In this document: positions 28,149-36,526 of the stretch, in pieces
Position numbering within the stretch: position 1 is the first letter of the stretch
Layout of the letters: each line of letters opens with the position of its first letter
Origin: Rhodoferax sp. BLA1
GTDB lineage: Bacteria; Pseudomonadota; Gammaproteobacteria; Burkholderiales; Burkholderiaceae_C
Assembly: GCF_013416775.1 (NCBI RefSeq)
Contig: NZ_SZVI01000013.1
Span: 248,001-312,000, forward strand
Direction: 5' to 3'
DNA: 64,000 nt
Translations under genes and position numbers: made by a program
The notes under the pieces: model-generated
Told to the model about the DNA's origin: nothing
Database searches by the model: none
The model's input: only the letters and a program-made list of their open reading frames with translations

Positions 28149-29345
28149 TTAGGCCGCCGCAAGCAGGTTCATCGCGTGTTTGGCAATCATCATTTCTTCG
28201 TTGGTCGGCACAACAAAAGTGGGAACGCGTGCTTCTGCGGCCGAAATGTTGAATTGACGCGAAGAGTTGGCATCAGCATCCAGCTTGACACCGAGCCAGG
28301 CCAGACGTTGGGCAATCATATTGCGGATGTACGGCGAGTTTTCTCCAATACCTGCCGTAAACACCAGGGCATCAAGTCCGCCCATGGAGGCGGCCATCGC
28401 AGCGACTTCCTTGGCTACGCGAAAGCAGAACAAGTCCACAGCTTCTTTGGCATGGGGGTCGTCCGATTCCTCGAGCACCTTCATGTCATTGGACAGGCCC
28501 GACACACCCAGCAAACCCGAGCGCCGATACAACAGATCCTCAATGGCTTCCAGGTCCATCTTTTTCTCACGCATCAAATACAGCAGCACACCCGGATCAA
28601 TGCTGCCCGTGCGGGTGCCCATCGGCACACCGTCCAGCGCCGTGAAGCCCATGGTGGTGTCCATGCTGAGACCGTCCTTGACGGCACACAGACTGGATCC
28701 ATTGCCCAAATGACAGATCACGATGTGGCCCGTGGCCAATTCCGGTCGTGTGGCCAGCAGTTGTTTGCTGACGTATTCGTAAGACAGGCCGTGAAAACCG
28801 TATTTGCAAACACCTTCGTCGCTGAGTGCACGTGGCAGCGCATAGGTCTTAGCCTGCTTGGGTTGGGTGCTATGGAAAGCGGTGTCAAAACAAGCTACCT
28901 GATCCAGCTCAGGGTGATTGCGTGCCAGGATGTGGATGGGCGCCAAATTGTGTGGCTGATGCAGCGGCGCCAGCGGAACCAACTGCTCCAGATCGTTCAA
29001 CAACTCAGGCGTGACTTTCATTGGCCGACCCAGGAAGCGCCCGCCATGAACAACACGGTGGCCAGCAGCAACAATCTGATCATCCACCAGGGTGGTGCTG
29101 ATCCAGTCCAGCAAATACTGGAGCATGATGTCGCGACTGTTCGAGTCGCTTTCGCTCCAGCTGTGTTTGGCCAAAACGCGGCGACTGGCGTCTTTGGCTT
29201 CAAAGGTGGCAAGACTGCCAATTCCCGCAATCTGCCCGGACAGAACAGTCTGCAACTCGGTGGAGTCTGTCACTTGCCGAAATACCGAAAACTTCAGACT
29301 CGAAGAACCGGCGTTGAGAACCAGATAGGCTTTGTGCTTGGTCAT
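28149..29345 (-). CDS. ackA: Acetate kinase
   Basis: A 398-residue enzyme that interconverts acetate plus ATP and acetyl phosphate plus ADP in the cytoplasm. The first signature LVLNAGSSSLKFSVF and the second GFHGLSYEYVSKQL are present, with catalytic-region blocks AGHRVVHGG, CFDTAFHST, VICHLGNGSSLCAV and GMSLD-like GLSMDTTMGFTALDGVPMGTR. The ATG at 29345 fits the family start; a GTG two codons earlier is possible. No phosphotransacetylase gene is adjacent. It diverges from the tagaturonate reductase gene across a 347-bp region with sugar-acid-type operator palindromes, so it could share that control. Confidence 0.95.
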   Translation of the reverse strand: MTKHKAYLVLNAGSSSLKFSVFRQVTDSTELQTVLSGQIAGIGSLATFEAKDASRRVLAKHSWSESDSNSRDIMLQYLLDWISTTLVDDQIVAAGHRVVHGGRFLGRPMKVTPELLNDLEQLVPLAPLHQPHNLAPIHILARNHPELDQVACFDTAFHSTQPKQAKTYALPRALSDEGVCKYGFHGLSYEYVSKQLLATRPELATGHIVICHLGNGSSLCAVKDGLSMDTTMGFTALDGVPMGTRTGSIDPGVLLYLMREKKMDLEAIEDLLYRRSGLLGVSGLSNDMKVLEESDDPHAKEAVDLFCFRVAKEVAAMAASMGGLDALVFTAGIGENSPYIRNMIAQRLAWLGVKLDADANSSRQFNISAAEARVPTFVVPTNEEMMIAKHAMNLLAAA

Positions 29346-29438
29346 GTTCACTTTTCACTGTGTTGGTTGAACAACGCCCAATGGACATCAAGTCACCTCA
29401 GGCTGAAGCCGAGAATATACGACAAAGTTTGCATTTTA

Positions 29439-29453
29439 TGAAACGTTGTTTCA
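29439..29453. promoter_or_regulatory. KdgR-like operator, box 1
   Basis: TGAAACGTTGTTTCA is a perfect inverted repeat with 6-bp arms. It matches the TGAAAC-N3-GTTTCA form of KdgR (IclR family) sites known from pectin and hexuronate genes of enterobacteria. Its place upstream of a hexuronate pathway gene supports the call, though the regulator here may be of another family. Confidence 0.6.
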
Positions 29454-29480
29454 ATTATTTGTGAAAAAAGTCATCACAAA

Positions 29481-29495
29481 CAAAACACTGTTTCA
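29481..29495. promoter_or_regulatory. KdgR-like operator, box 2 (imperfect)
   Basis: CAAAACACTGTTTCA keeps the right arm GTTTCA and four of six bases of the left arm found in box 1. It lies directly upstream of the putative -35 sequence, 42 bp (four helical turns) from box 1, so two bound dimers would sit on the same face. Confidence 0.45.
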
Positions 29496-29692
29496 TGTTT
29501 CTTGGATTTTGATCCAATTTGGTGTAGAGTCCGCGCCTGTCAAACACACACAAGTGTGAATCAAGCGATCAAGCGCCTGCCCAGGCCAAGCCTTACCCCA
29601 TTGGCCGCTTTGACGGCACATTCTGACAAACACCTGAAGTGAGCTGCGCTCTTGGAGACGCACCGGAACAAATGACCAGAAAGGATCAAGAC

Positions 29693-31189
29693 ATGTATGA
29701 ACTGAACCGCCAAAGGCTTGCCGAGGGCAAACTGAGCGTTGAATCAACAGCCCCGTCGTCCCTGAAACCCGTGCGCATTCTGCAAATTGGTGACGGCAAT
29801 TTTCTGCGCGCCTTTGTCGACTGGATGGTCGATGTGACCAATGGTGCCGGCCTGATGAACGCCGAAGTGATCATGGCGCAGCCCATCGACCGCGGTATCG
29901 CCGACCTGATGAAAGCCCAGGACCAGCTGTTCACGGTTTTGCTGCGCGGCGTGCAAAACGGCCAACCGGTCCAGTCCAAGCGCTTGGTGAGCTGTGTCAA
30001 AGACACCCTCAACCCCTACACCCAATGGGATGCCATGCTAGCCACCATGCAGGACCCGGCGCTGCGTTTTGTCGTCTCCAACACCACCGAGGCCGGTATC
30101 GCCTATGTCCCAGAAGCCATGGTCGAGGGCAAATGCCCTGCCAACTTCCCGGCCAAAGTGACGGCGCTGCTGTTGGCCCGTTTCAAAGCATTTGGAGGCT
30201 CTCCTGAGTCGGGCTTGGTGTTCCTGCCCGCTGAGCTGATCGAGGCCAACGGCACCAAGCTCAAAAACTACTTGCTGCAGTTTGCACAAGCCTGGGACTT
30301 GCCCGCAGAGTTCATCAACTGGGTGCAGGCACATAACGTGTTCTGCAACACCCTGGTGGACCGCATCGTCCCGGGCTTTCCTGCTGCTGAAGCAGAAGCA
30401 CTGTTTGCCGACTTTGGCTACAAGGACCCCTTGACCGTGGCGGCCGAGCCGTTCCTGCTGTGGGTCATCGAAGGGCCGGCCAAGATCGCCGACGAACTGC
30501 CGCTGCACAAGGCTGGCCTGGATGTGGTGTGGACAGAGGACTTGCAGCCCTACCGCACACGCAAGGTGCGCATTCTCAATGGTGCCCATACCGCGAGCTC
30601 GCTGGCTGCCTACTGCGCCGGGCTGGACACCGTGCGTGAGATGACCGAAGACGCTGTGGTGTCCAAGTTCCTGAACAAGGTGATGTTCGAGGAGATTGTT
30701 CCCTTTGTGCCGCTGCCTGAGGCCGAGCGCAAGGCTTATGCAGAAACCATTGTGGAGCGTTTTGCCAACCCACACATCCGCCACGAACTGATCTCGATTG
30801 CCTTGAATTCGGTCTCCAAGTGGCAGGTGCGCGTGTTGCCCACCATCAAGGATTACGCCGCCAAACACGGCAATTCACCCGCCGGGCTCTCGTTTTCATT
30901 GGCTGCGTTGCTCACTTTTTATGACGGACAGTTCGCTGCCAACGGGGACTACCAGGGTCTGCGCCAGGGACAAAGTTATCCGATCAAAGACAACGCCGAC
31001 ATCCTGGTCATCATGCACGCTGCGTGGCATGGCGCCACGGACATGGGCCAAGTCGCCACATCTCTGCTTGCAGACATCCGCCTGTGGGGCGAGGACCTGA
31101 CCCAGGTTCCCGGCTTGGCGCAGCAGACGACCAACGCTTTGATCCGGATCAAGGAGATCGGTATCAAGTCAGCCATGAGCGCGCTGTGA
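29693..31189 (+). CDS. uxaB: Tagaturonate reductase (altronate oxidoreductase)
   Basis: A 498-residue NAD-dependent enzyme of the polyol-specific long-chain dehydrogenase family that reduces D-tagaturonate to D-altronate in galacturonate breakdown. The Rossmann region RILQIGDGNFLRAFVDWMVD, the block VSNTTEAGIAY, and the C-terminal KVRILNGAHTASS (Lys and His-containing active-site motif) fit UxaB better than mannitol or fructuronate enzymes. The ATG at 29693 follows AAAGGATCAAG. No other hexuronate genes (uxaA, uxaC, transporter) are in the window, so it stands alone before pyruvate kinase, 223 bp downstream. KdgR-like boxes upstream support the pathway assignment. Confidence 0.85.
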   Translation: MYELNRQRLAEGKLSVESTAPSSLKPVRILQIGDGNFLRAFVDWMVDVTNGAGLMNAEVIMAQPIDRGIADLMKAQDQLFTVLLRGVQNGQPVQSKRLVSCVKDTLNPYTQWDAMLATMQDPALRFVVSNTTEAGIAYVPEAMVEGKCPANFPAKVTALLLARFKAFGGSPESGLVFLPAELIEANGTKLKNYLLQFAQAWDLPAEFINWVQAHNVFCNTLVDRIVPGFPAAEAEALFADFGYKDPLTVAAEPFLLWVIEGPAKIADELPLHKAGLDVVWTEDLQPYRTRKVRILNGAHTASSLAAYCAGLDTVREMTEDAVVSKFLNKVMFEEIVPFVPLPEAERKAYAETIVERFANPHIRHELISIALNSVSKWQVRVLPTIKDYAAKHGNSPAGLSFSLAALLTFYDGQFAANGDYQGLRQGQSYPIKDNADILVIMHAAWHGATDMGQVATSLLADIRLWGEDLTQVPGLAQQTTNALIRIKEIGIKSAMSAL

Positions 31190-31412
31190 ACCCGTGAAGA
31201 AGGCAAAATACAGGTTCCTGCGCTTTACATCAACAAGCTAACAGAAAACTGACTATCCACAATGACCACATACACGATCTAGCGCAAGTCGACCATCGAT
31301 GGCACCGAGCGTGAACAGGTTCCACCTGGCTCGATGCTCCCTAGCGGAACATCGAGTGAACGTTAATGACTCACAGAGCGAGATTTTTAAAATGACTAAG
31401 GAATTGAAAAAA

Positions 31413-32831
31413 ATGCACCGTAACCGTAACGCCAAAATCGTCGCTACCCTCGGACCAGCCAGTGCTGACCGTGAAACCATTCAAGCCCTGTTTGAAGCTG
31501 GCGCCGACGTTTTCCGTCTGAATTTCAGCCACGGCACACAAGAAGACCACAAACAGCGCCTGGACACCATCCGCGCCATCGAACGCCATGCCGGCCGCCC
31601 GATTGGCGTGCTGCTCGATCTGCAAGGCCCCAAGTTGCGCCTGGGCACGTTTGCCAAGGGACCGATCATGCTGGCCGAAGGCGCGTCTTTCCGTCTGGAC
31701 TTGAACACCGACAAACCCGGTGATCAAACCCGGGCGCCGATGCCCCACCCTGAAATTTTTAATGCCTTGGAAATTGGCACCGACTTGTTGGTCGACGACG
31801 GCCGGGTGCGCCTGCGGGTGGAGAGTTTTGGCCCCGACTTTGCAGAAACCCGCGTGATCGCCGGTGGTGCTGTGTCTGACCGCAAAGGTGTCAATGTGCC
31901 GGGTGTCGTCCTGCCGCTGTCGGCCCTGACAGAAAAAGACCGTTCAGACTTGGACTACGGACTGACACTGGGTATCGACTGGATTGCGCTGTCATTTGTT
32001 CAGCGCCCAGAAGACATCGTCGAAATCAAAGCCATCGTCAAAGGCCGGGCACGTATTGTGGCCAAGCTTGAAAAACCGGCAGCCATCCTGAGCCTCGATG
32101 CCATCGTGGCTGAAACGGATGCGGTGATGGTGGCGCGTGGTGATCTGGGTGTGGAAATGCCGCCAGAACAAGTGCCAGCCATTCAGAAACGCATCGTCCG
32201 TGCGTGCCGCGAAGCCGGCAAACCGGTGATTGTGGCCACACAGATGCTCGAATCCATGGTCACCGCACCGGTGCCCACCCGTGCCGAAGCCTCCGACGTG
32301 GCCACCGCGATTTACGACGGCGCCGATGCCGTGATGTTGTCCGCCGAGTCCGCCTCCGGCAAATACCCAGTCGAAGCCGTGAGCATGATGAACTCCATCA
32401 TTGCGCAAACCGAAGCTGACCCCTACTACCGTGAGGCGATCAAAGCCTCTCAGACCACCCACATCCCGGTACCGTCTGACGCCATCGGTGTGGCGGTGCG
32501 CAACGTGGCTGAGCTACTGAATGTGGCAGCTGTTGTAGCCTACACCAGCTCGGGTTATTCCGCGCTGCGTATGGCACGCGAACGCCCTCAGGCACCCATC
32601 ATTGGCATGACACCAAAGCGTGCCGTTGCACGTCAGTTGGCCCTGACCTGGGGCGTCTACCCAGTGTTGTGCCATGACGTTCAAGACGTGCTGGAGATGA
32701 GCGACTGGGCCTGCGAAACTGCCAAAAAAGAAGGCTTGGGCAAAACGGGCGACACCATCGTGGTGTCGGCTGGTGTTCCCTTCAACACTTCAGGCACCAC
32801 CAATTTGATGCGTATCGCACAAATCGGCTGA
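31413..32831 (+). CDS. pyk: Pyruvate kinase
   Basis: A 472-residue glycolytic enzyme converting phosphoenolpyruvate and ADP to pyruvate and ATP. Key blocks are RNAKIVATLGPAS, RLNFSHGTQEDH, LLDLQGPKLRLG, the active-site signature IVAKLEKPAAILSLDAI (catalytic Lys), MVARGDLGVEMPPE, and VIVATQMLESMV. I place the start at the ATG 31413 (MHRNRNAK), which matches family N-termini and has AAGGA 10 bases upstream; an in-frame ATG at 31392 would add seven residues. The C-terminal regulatory domain is complete. A strong terminator follows at 32851. Confidence 0.95.
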   Translation: MHRNRNAKIVATLGPASADRETIQALFEAGADVFRLNFSHGTQEDHKQRLDTIRAIERHAGRPIGVLLDLQGPKLRLGTFAKGPIMLAEGASFRLDLNTDKPGDQTRAPMPHPEIFNALEIGTDLLVDDGRVRLRVESFGPDFAETRVIAGGAVSDRKGVNVPGVVLPLSALTEKDRSDLDYGLTLGIDWIALSFVQRPEDIVEIKAIVKGRARIVAKLEKPAAILSLDAIVAETDAVMVARGDLGVEMPPEQVPAIQKRIVRACREAGKPVIVATQMLESMVTAPVPTRAEASDVATAIYDGADAVMLSAESASGKYPVEAVSMMNSIIAQTEADPYYREAIKASQTTHIPVPSDAIGVAVRNVAELLNVAAVVAYTSSGYSALRMARERPQAPIIGMTPKRAVARQLALTWGVYPVLCHDVQDVLEMSDWACETAKKEGLGKTGDTIVVSAGVPFNTSGTTNLMRIAQIG

Positions 32832-32850
32832 TAAAAAAAAGCTAGCGCCA

Positions 32851-32890
32851 ACGCGCTTGTCCCGGCTTCGGGGCAAGCGCGTTTTTCTTT
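32851..32890 (+). terminator. Rho-independent terminator after pyk
   Basis: ACGCGCTTG and CAAGCGCGT form a 9-bp stem, extended by CCC/GGG around a GGCTTCG-type loop, and are followed by TTTTTCTTTTT. It lies 20 bases past the pyruvate kinase stop codon and also separates it from the convergent lysR gene. Confidence 0.9.
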
Positions 32891-32897
32891 TTGTGCG

Positions 32898-33788
32898 TTA
32901 CCACGGCACCGTGGCAAAACGCGCCACCAGATAGTCCAGCAAAGCGCGCACCGCCGGGGACAAATTCTTGCGTGAGGGGTACAGCGCGTAGATCACCATG
33001 TCGGGCAGTGTCCATTCGGGCAACACCTGTTGCAGACTGCCGTCGGCCAGATGGCGGTTGGCCAGATAAGTCGGCTGCAGCGCAATGCCACCACTGGCCA
33101 GCGCGGCGCTCAACAAGGCGGTGGCTTCGTTGGCGCTGAGGTGGCTGCCCACGCTGACTTGGGCTTGCTCTTCCCCACGGCGCAGTGTCCAGACACTTTT
33201 ACCAAAGTTGGCGTAACTCAGGCAGCGGTGTTTGGCCAGGTCGGCCGGGCCCTCAGGCAGACCGTGTGTCGCCAGGTAAGACCTGGAGGCCACCAGCACC
33301 GAAGCACACGGTGCCAACACGCGGCCAATCAGCGCCGGGTCAGGCTCGGCGCTGATACGGATGGCCAGGTCAATGCGCGCGTCCACCAAATTGAGCGCCC
33401 CTTCGCTGGCATTGAGGTCGATCTTGAGCTGCGGGTACTGCACCAGAAAGTCGGCCACAGCCGCCGCCAGCTGCGCGTAGGCAAACGACACACTGCAGGT
33501 GATGCGCAACTGCCCACGCAGGGCACTGTCAGGGCTGCTGGTTTCTTCCTCCACGTCAGCCATCAGCGCCAGCATTTGCTGGCTGCGGCGCAGGCAGTGT
33601 TCACCGGCATCGGTGAGTCTCACGCTGCGGGTGGTGCGCTGCAACAGGCGCGCGCCGAGCCACTGCTCCAGCTCAGCCACATACCGCGTCACCATGGCGC
33701 GGGACATGTCCAGCTTGTCGGCCGTGGCGCTGAAGCTGCCACTGCTGGCCACGTCCACAAACACCTGCATGGCGCTTAAACGGTCCAT
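32898..33788 (-). CDS. LysR family transcriptional regulator
   Basis: A 296-residue DNA-binding regulator. The N-terminal winged helix-turn-helix reads MQVFVDVASSGSFSATADKL..SRAMVTRYVAELEQWLGARLLQRTTRSV, and the C-terminal substrate-binding domain follows from about residue 92. It resembles the CrgA/AaeR-like subgroup by its N-terminus. It diverges from a small operon (MBL-fold, DsbA-family and SnoaL-like proteins) across 124 bp and is the natural candidate to regulate it. A perfect palindrome ATTTGATCAAAT (33789-33800) abuts its own start codon and may be an autoregulatory site. Effector unknown. Confidence 0.92.
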   Translation of the reverse strand: MDRLSAMQVFVDVASSGSFSATADKLDMSRAMVTRYVAELEQWLGARLLQRTTRSVRLTDAGEHCLRRSQQMLALMADVEEETSSPDSALRGQLRITCSVSFAYAQLAAAVADFLVQYPQLKIDLNASEGALNLVDARIDLAIRISAEPDPALIGRVLAPCASVLVASRSYLATHGLPEGPADLAKHRCLSYANFGKSVWTLRRGEEQAQVSVGSHLSANEATALLSAALASGGIALQPTYLANRHLADGSLQQVLPEWTLPDMVIYALYPSRKNLSPAVRALLDYLVARFATVPW

Positions 33789-33800
33789 ATTTGATCAAAT
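33789..33800. promoter_or_regulatory. 12-bp palindrome at the lysR start
   Basis: ATTTGATCAAAT is a perfect inverted repeat directly upstream of the lysR start codon, in the divergent region to the MBL-fold gene. It contains the T-N-A symmetry of LysR boxes but is shorter than the usual T-N11-A, so the assignment is tentative. Confidence 0.35.
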
Positions 33801-33912
33801 TTTGAAACAGTAACGGCCGGATTATGCTGTTTATCTGCGCGATTATTGCAATTACAGTTCATTTCAGCGCTACAGAGTAGCCATTCTTTGAACCACATAC
33901 TAGGAGTTTTCC

Positions 33913-34776
33913 ATGATCCGCACCACCGTTATCGCCGCCTCTCTCGCCATTGCTTTCACCGCCCAAGCCGCCCAGCCCTTGAGCGTCAAGGTCTACAACG
34001 CTGACGGCAACAGCTTCAATGTCAACGCCACCTTGGTCTATGGCGAAAAAGACGCTGTAGTCATTGACGCGGGCTTCACCCGGGCCGACGCCCTGCGTAT
34101 CGCCGCCAATGTGCTCGACAGCGGCAAACAGCTCACCACCATTTACGTCAGCCAAGCCGACCCGGACTACTACTTTGGCGTGGAAACCCTGAAAACGTTC
34201 TTCCCCCAGGCCGATGTGGTGAGCACACCCGCCGTGCTGGCCAAACTCACCGCCAAGCTGGCAGGCAAGGTCACCTTCTGGGGCCCCAAGATGGGTGCCA
34301 ATGCGCCGCACACGCCAGTGGTGCCTCATGCATTGGAGGGCAACACCCTGACGCTGGAAGGCCAAACGATTGAGATCCGTGGCACCCAGGGCCTGTTGGC
34401 GCACCGCCCCTATGCCTGGATTCCGTCCATCAAGGCCATCGCTGGCAACATCGGTGTGTTTGGCAACATGCATGTGTGGACCGCTGATACCCAGACTGCC
34501 GCTGAACGCGCCGCCTGGGTCGCGCAACTCGATGAGATGGCCGCGCTGAAGCCCGCCTTGGTGGTACCCGGCCACATGAAGGCAGGCAGCGCGGTGGATG
34601 CCAGCGCGATCAGCTTCACCAAGGACTACCTGCTGAGCTTTGAGAAAAATCTGGCGGCCAGCAAGACCAGCGCCGAGCTGATTGGTGCCATGAAACAGGC
34701 CTACCCACATCTCACCGATGGTGCCATGTCGCTCGACATCGGCGCCAAGGTCAACACCGGTGAAATGAAGTGGTAA
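33913..34776 (+). CDS. Metallo-beta-lactamase-fold protein with altered metal site, exported
   Basis: A 287-residue protein with a clear signal peptide (MIRTTVIAASLAIAFTAQAA) and the beta-lactamase-like fold: VIDAGFTRADAL after the first strands, then the segment that should be HxHxDH. Here it reads S-Q-A-D-P-D-Y (residues 80-86): the first His is Gln81, the second is Asp83, Asp85 is kept and the last His is Tyr86. A later VVPGHMKAG keeps one His. Zinc binding of the normal kind is therefore unlikely. AGGAG precedes the ATG. It is followed 5 bp later by a DsbA-family gene and controlled probably by the divergent LysR. Function unknown. Confidence 0.8.
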   Translation: MIRTTVIAASLAIAFTAQAAQPLSVKVYNADGNSFNVNATLVYGEKDAVVIDAGFTRADALRIAANVLDSGKQLTTIYVSQADPDYYFGVETLKTFFPQADVVSTPAVLAKLTAKLAGKVTFWGPKMGANAPHTPVVPHALEGNTLTLEGQTIEIRGTQGLLAHRPYAWIPSIKAIAGNIGVFGNMHVWTADTQTAAERAAWVAQLDEMAALKPALVVPGHMKAGSAVDASAISFTKDYLLSFEKNLAASKTSAELIGAMKQAYPHLTDGAMSLDIGAKVNTGEMKW

Positions 34777-34781
34777 GCAGC

Positions 34782-35417
34782 ATGCCAAACACCCTCACCT
34801 ACCTGTTTGACCCGCTGTGTGGCTGGTGTTATGGCGCCTCACCCGTGCTCCAGCAGCTGGCGCAACACAGCCACATTCACCTGGAACTGGCCCCCACGGG
34901 CCTGTTCAGCGGAGCGGGTGGGCGCGTCATGGATGCAGGGTTTGCGGCCTATGCCTGGTCCAACGACCAACGCATCCAAAAACTCACCGGCCAGCGTTTT
35001 ACCGAGGCCTATAGGGCGCAGGTTCTGGGCAAAACCGGTAGCCGTTTTGACTCTGATGCGGTCACACTGGCCTTGACGGCGGTGTCACTGACCGAACCGC
35101 ATCGTGAACTGGCAGCCTTGAAGCTACTGCAGGAAGCCCGTTATGTGCAGGGGCAGGACACCAGCGCACTGTCCACCGTGGTCGATATCCTGCGCGAACA
35201 CGACCTGGCCCTTGCCGCTGAGCTTCTGCTGGCCGGTGACAGCCAACTGAAAACAGCCAACAACTCGCGTGTACAACAAGCACAACAGCTGATGCACAGC
35301 CTGGGCGCACAAGGTGTGCCCGCCTTGGTACTGAGCCAAGGCGGCTCCCTGCGCTTGCTGCGCAGTGAGCTGCTATTTGGCAACATCGAGGCCCTGCTGG
35401 CGGCGATCACGGCTTGA
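34782..35417 (+). CDS. DsbA-family (thioredoxin-fold) protein
   Basis: A 211-residue protein without signal peptide, so cytoplasmic. The thioredoxin-type redox motif is Cys13-Gly-Trp-Cys16 in YLFDPLCGWCYGA, followed by the helical insertion typical of DsbA/FrnE-like proteins, and the cis-proline loop GVPALVL near residue 180. It may act as a thiol oxidoreductase or isomerase. The ATG at 34782 is preferred; a GTG at 34770 overlaps the previous stop. The gene sits between the MBL-fold and SnoaL-like genes. Confidence 0.8.
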   Translation: MPNTLTYLFDPLCGWCYGASPVLQQLAQHSHIHLELAPTGLFSGAGGRVMDAGFAAYAWSNDQRIQKLTGQRFTEAYRAQVLGKTGSRFDSDAVTLALTAVSLTEPHRELAALKLLQEARYVQGQDTSALSTVVDILREHDLALAAELLLAGDSQLKTANNSRVQQAQQLMHSLGAQGVPALVLSQGGSLRLLRSELLFGNIEALLAAITA

Positions 35418-35437
35418 GCTACAAACAAAAGGCACCT

Positions 35438-35836
35438 ATGGACACCAACACAACCCCAATCAACATCGTCCGCGCACATTACGCCGCGTCGGCCAAGGGC
35501 GACATTCAAGCGATGATGGCCCATGTGTCACCCCAAGTGCGCTGGACAGAAATGGCCGGATTCCCCTGCGCTGGCACCTGGATCGGGCCACGGGCCGTGA
35601 TCGACAACGTCTTTGTCGCGCTGGGCCGGGATTGGGACGGTTTTCACTTTGAACTGGAGCAACTCATTGATGGAGGTAACCACATCGTCGGCATCGGCAC
35701 CTACTACGGCACTTGCCGCAGCACGGGCAAACCCATGCAGGCGCGTGTCACCCATGTCTGGAAATTACACGGTGGGGAGGTGGTGGCTTTCGAGCAGTTC
35801 ACCGACACCCTGCTGGTCCACCAAGCCATGCAATAA
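35438..35836 (+). CDS. SnoaL-like (NTF2-fold) protein
   Basis: A 132-residue protein with the cone-shaped NTF2-like fold of SnoaL/ketosteroid isomerase relatives: VRAHYAASAKGDIQAMMAHV, VRWTEMAGFPCAGTWIGP and VTHVWKLHGGEVVAFEQFTDT. Members bind or isomerise small hydrophobic molecules, but many have no known activity. The ATG at 35438 follows AAAGGCACC; a TTG at 35414 overlapping the previous stop would add eight residues. It is the last gene of the small operon behind the LysR gene, 20 bp after the DsbA-family gene. Confidence 0.8.
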   Translation: MDTNTTPINIVRAHYAASAKGDIQAMMAHVSPQVRWTEMAGFPCAGTWIGPRAVIDNVFVALGRDWDGFHFELEQLIDGGNHIVGIGTYYGTCRSTGKPMQARVTHVWKLHGGEVVAFEQFTDTLLVHQAMQ

Positions 35837-35839
35837 CAC

Positions 35840-36160
35840 TCAGGCCGCAGACGACAGCTTCAAACCCACAATGCCTGCCACCACCAGGCCCAGACTGAAG
35901 AGCCGCGCTGCCGAGACAGGCTCACTCAACAGGATCATGCCAACAATGGCTGTGCCCACCGCGCCAACACCCACCCAAACCGCATAGGCCGTCCCCACCG
36001 GCAAGTCACGCATGGCCCAGCCCAGCAAACCCACGCTGATGGCCATGGCGGCAACGGTTCCCACAGACGGCCAAAAGCGGCTAACACCTTCGGTGTATTT
36101 CAAGCCCACAGCCCAGCCCACTTCAAACAATCCGGCAACAAGAAGAACCAACCAGTTCAT
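35840..36160 (-). CDS. gdx: Guanidinium exporter Gdx (SMR family)
   Basis: A 106-residue four-helix inner-membrane antiporter of the small multidrug resistance family. The sequence is of the Gdx (SugE) type, not Emr[20 protein letters not shown] with the essential Glu, then [24 protein letters not shown] and GIVGLKLSS. Gdx proteins export guanidinium in exchange for protons. GGAG lies 5 bases before the ATG. The leader folds into a guanidine-II riboswitch (36180-36222), which independently confirms the function. It diverges from the bufferin operon and converges on the SnoaL-like gene with only 3 bp between. Confidence 0.95.
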   Translation of the reverse strand: MNWLVLLVAGLFEVGWAVGLKYTEGVSRFWPSVGTVAAMAISVGLLGWAMRDLPVGTAYAVWVGVGAVGTAIVGMILLSEPVSAARLFSLGLVVAGIVGLKLSSAA

Positions 36161-36179
36161 AGACGCTCCACAGTCGAGT

Positions 36180-36222
36180 GGGGCCGTCCCCGATGAATGT
36201 CACCAAGCAAAGTCGTCCCTGC
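36180..36222 (-). ncRNA. Guanidine-II (mini-ykkC) riboswitch upstream of gdx
   Basis: On the minus strand two hairpins carry the diagnostic ACGR loops. P1 is GCAGGG-ACGA-CTTTGC (36222-36207) with G-U pairs in the stem, and P2 is GGGG-ACGG-CCCC (36191-36180). They are separated by 15 nt, and P2 is close to the GGAG ribosome site of gdx. In the class as known, two hairpins dock loop to loop around guanidinium and free the ribosome site, turning the gene on. Confidence 0.9.
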
Positions 36223-36421
36223 ATTGGGCCATCACCACGGTGGCGACAGCGCGGGGATTTTAGGGTTGACCTGTGTGACCTGCGTCCGCCAGGGGGAAGG
36301 GCTGGGCCCTTGGGTGCATCCCTCTCCTCGTCAGCAGTTGCATGCCAAGGAAGTGGCCAAGTGCTGCGTGATGCATCAGCCCACGATGTACCAGACACCT
36401 GCAAGTTTTTTTGCCGTGTTG

Positions 36422-36450
36422 TGTAAGAAATCGACCGCCCCACCGACTAA
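36422..36450 (+). promoter_or_regulatory. Candidate ECF-sigma promoter of the bufferin operon
   Basis: TGTAAG, 16 bases, CGACTAA. The same layout (CGTAAG, 16 bases, CGTTGAT) occurs upstream of the ECF sigma gene on the minus strand at 40029-40001. Shared GTAAG and CG elements at identical spacing suggest that the sigma factor transcribes both itself and this operon. The leader to bufA would be about 70 nt. Confidence 0.5.
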
Positions 36451-36526
36451 ACCATCAGCACGGTACAAAAAGTGTTTCGTGCGGTTCCCCTACTTCCCCT
36501 ATGTCAACTTTTTAAAGGACAGTCAC

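Larger units (their letters stand above)
29346..29692. promoter_or_regulatory. Divergent ackA / uxaB-like control region
   Basis: No gene is seen here. For the plus-strand gene a promoter TTGGAT (29502-29507), 17 bp, TAGAGT (29525-29530) is plausible. TTGGAT also forms an inverted repeat with ATCCAA (29502-29517). Upstream are two KdgR/UxuR-like boxes listed separately. The ribosome site AAGGA precedes the ATG at 29693. Confidence 0.5.
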
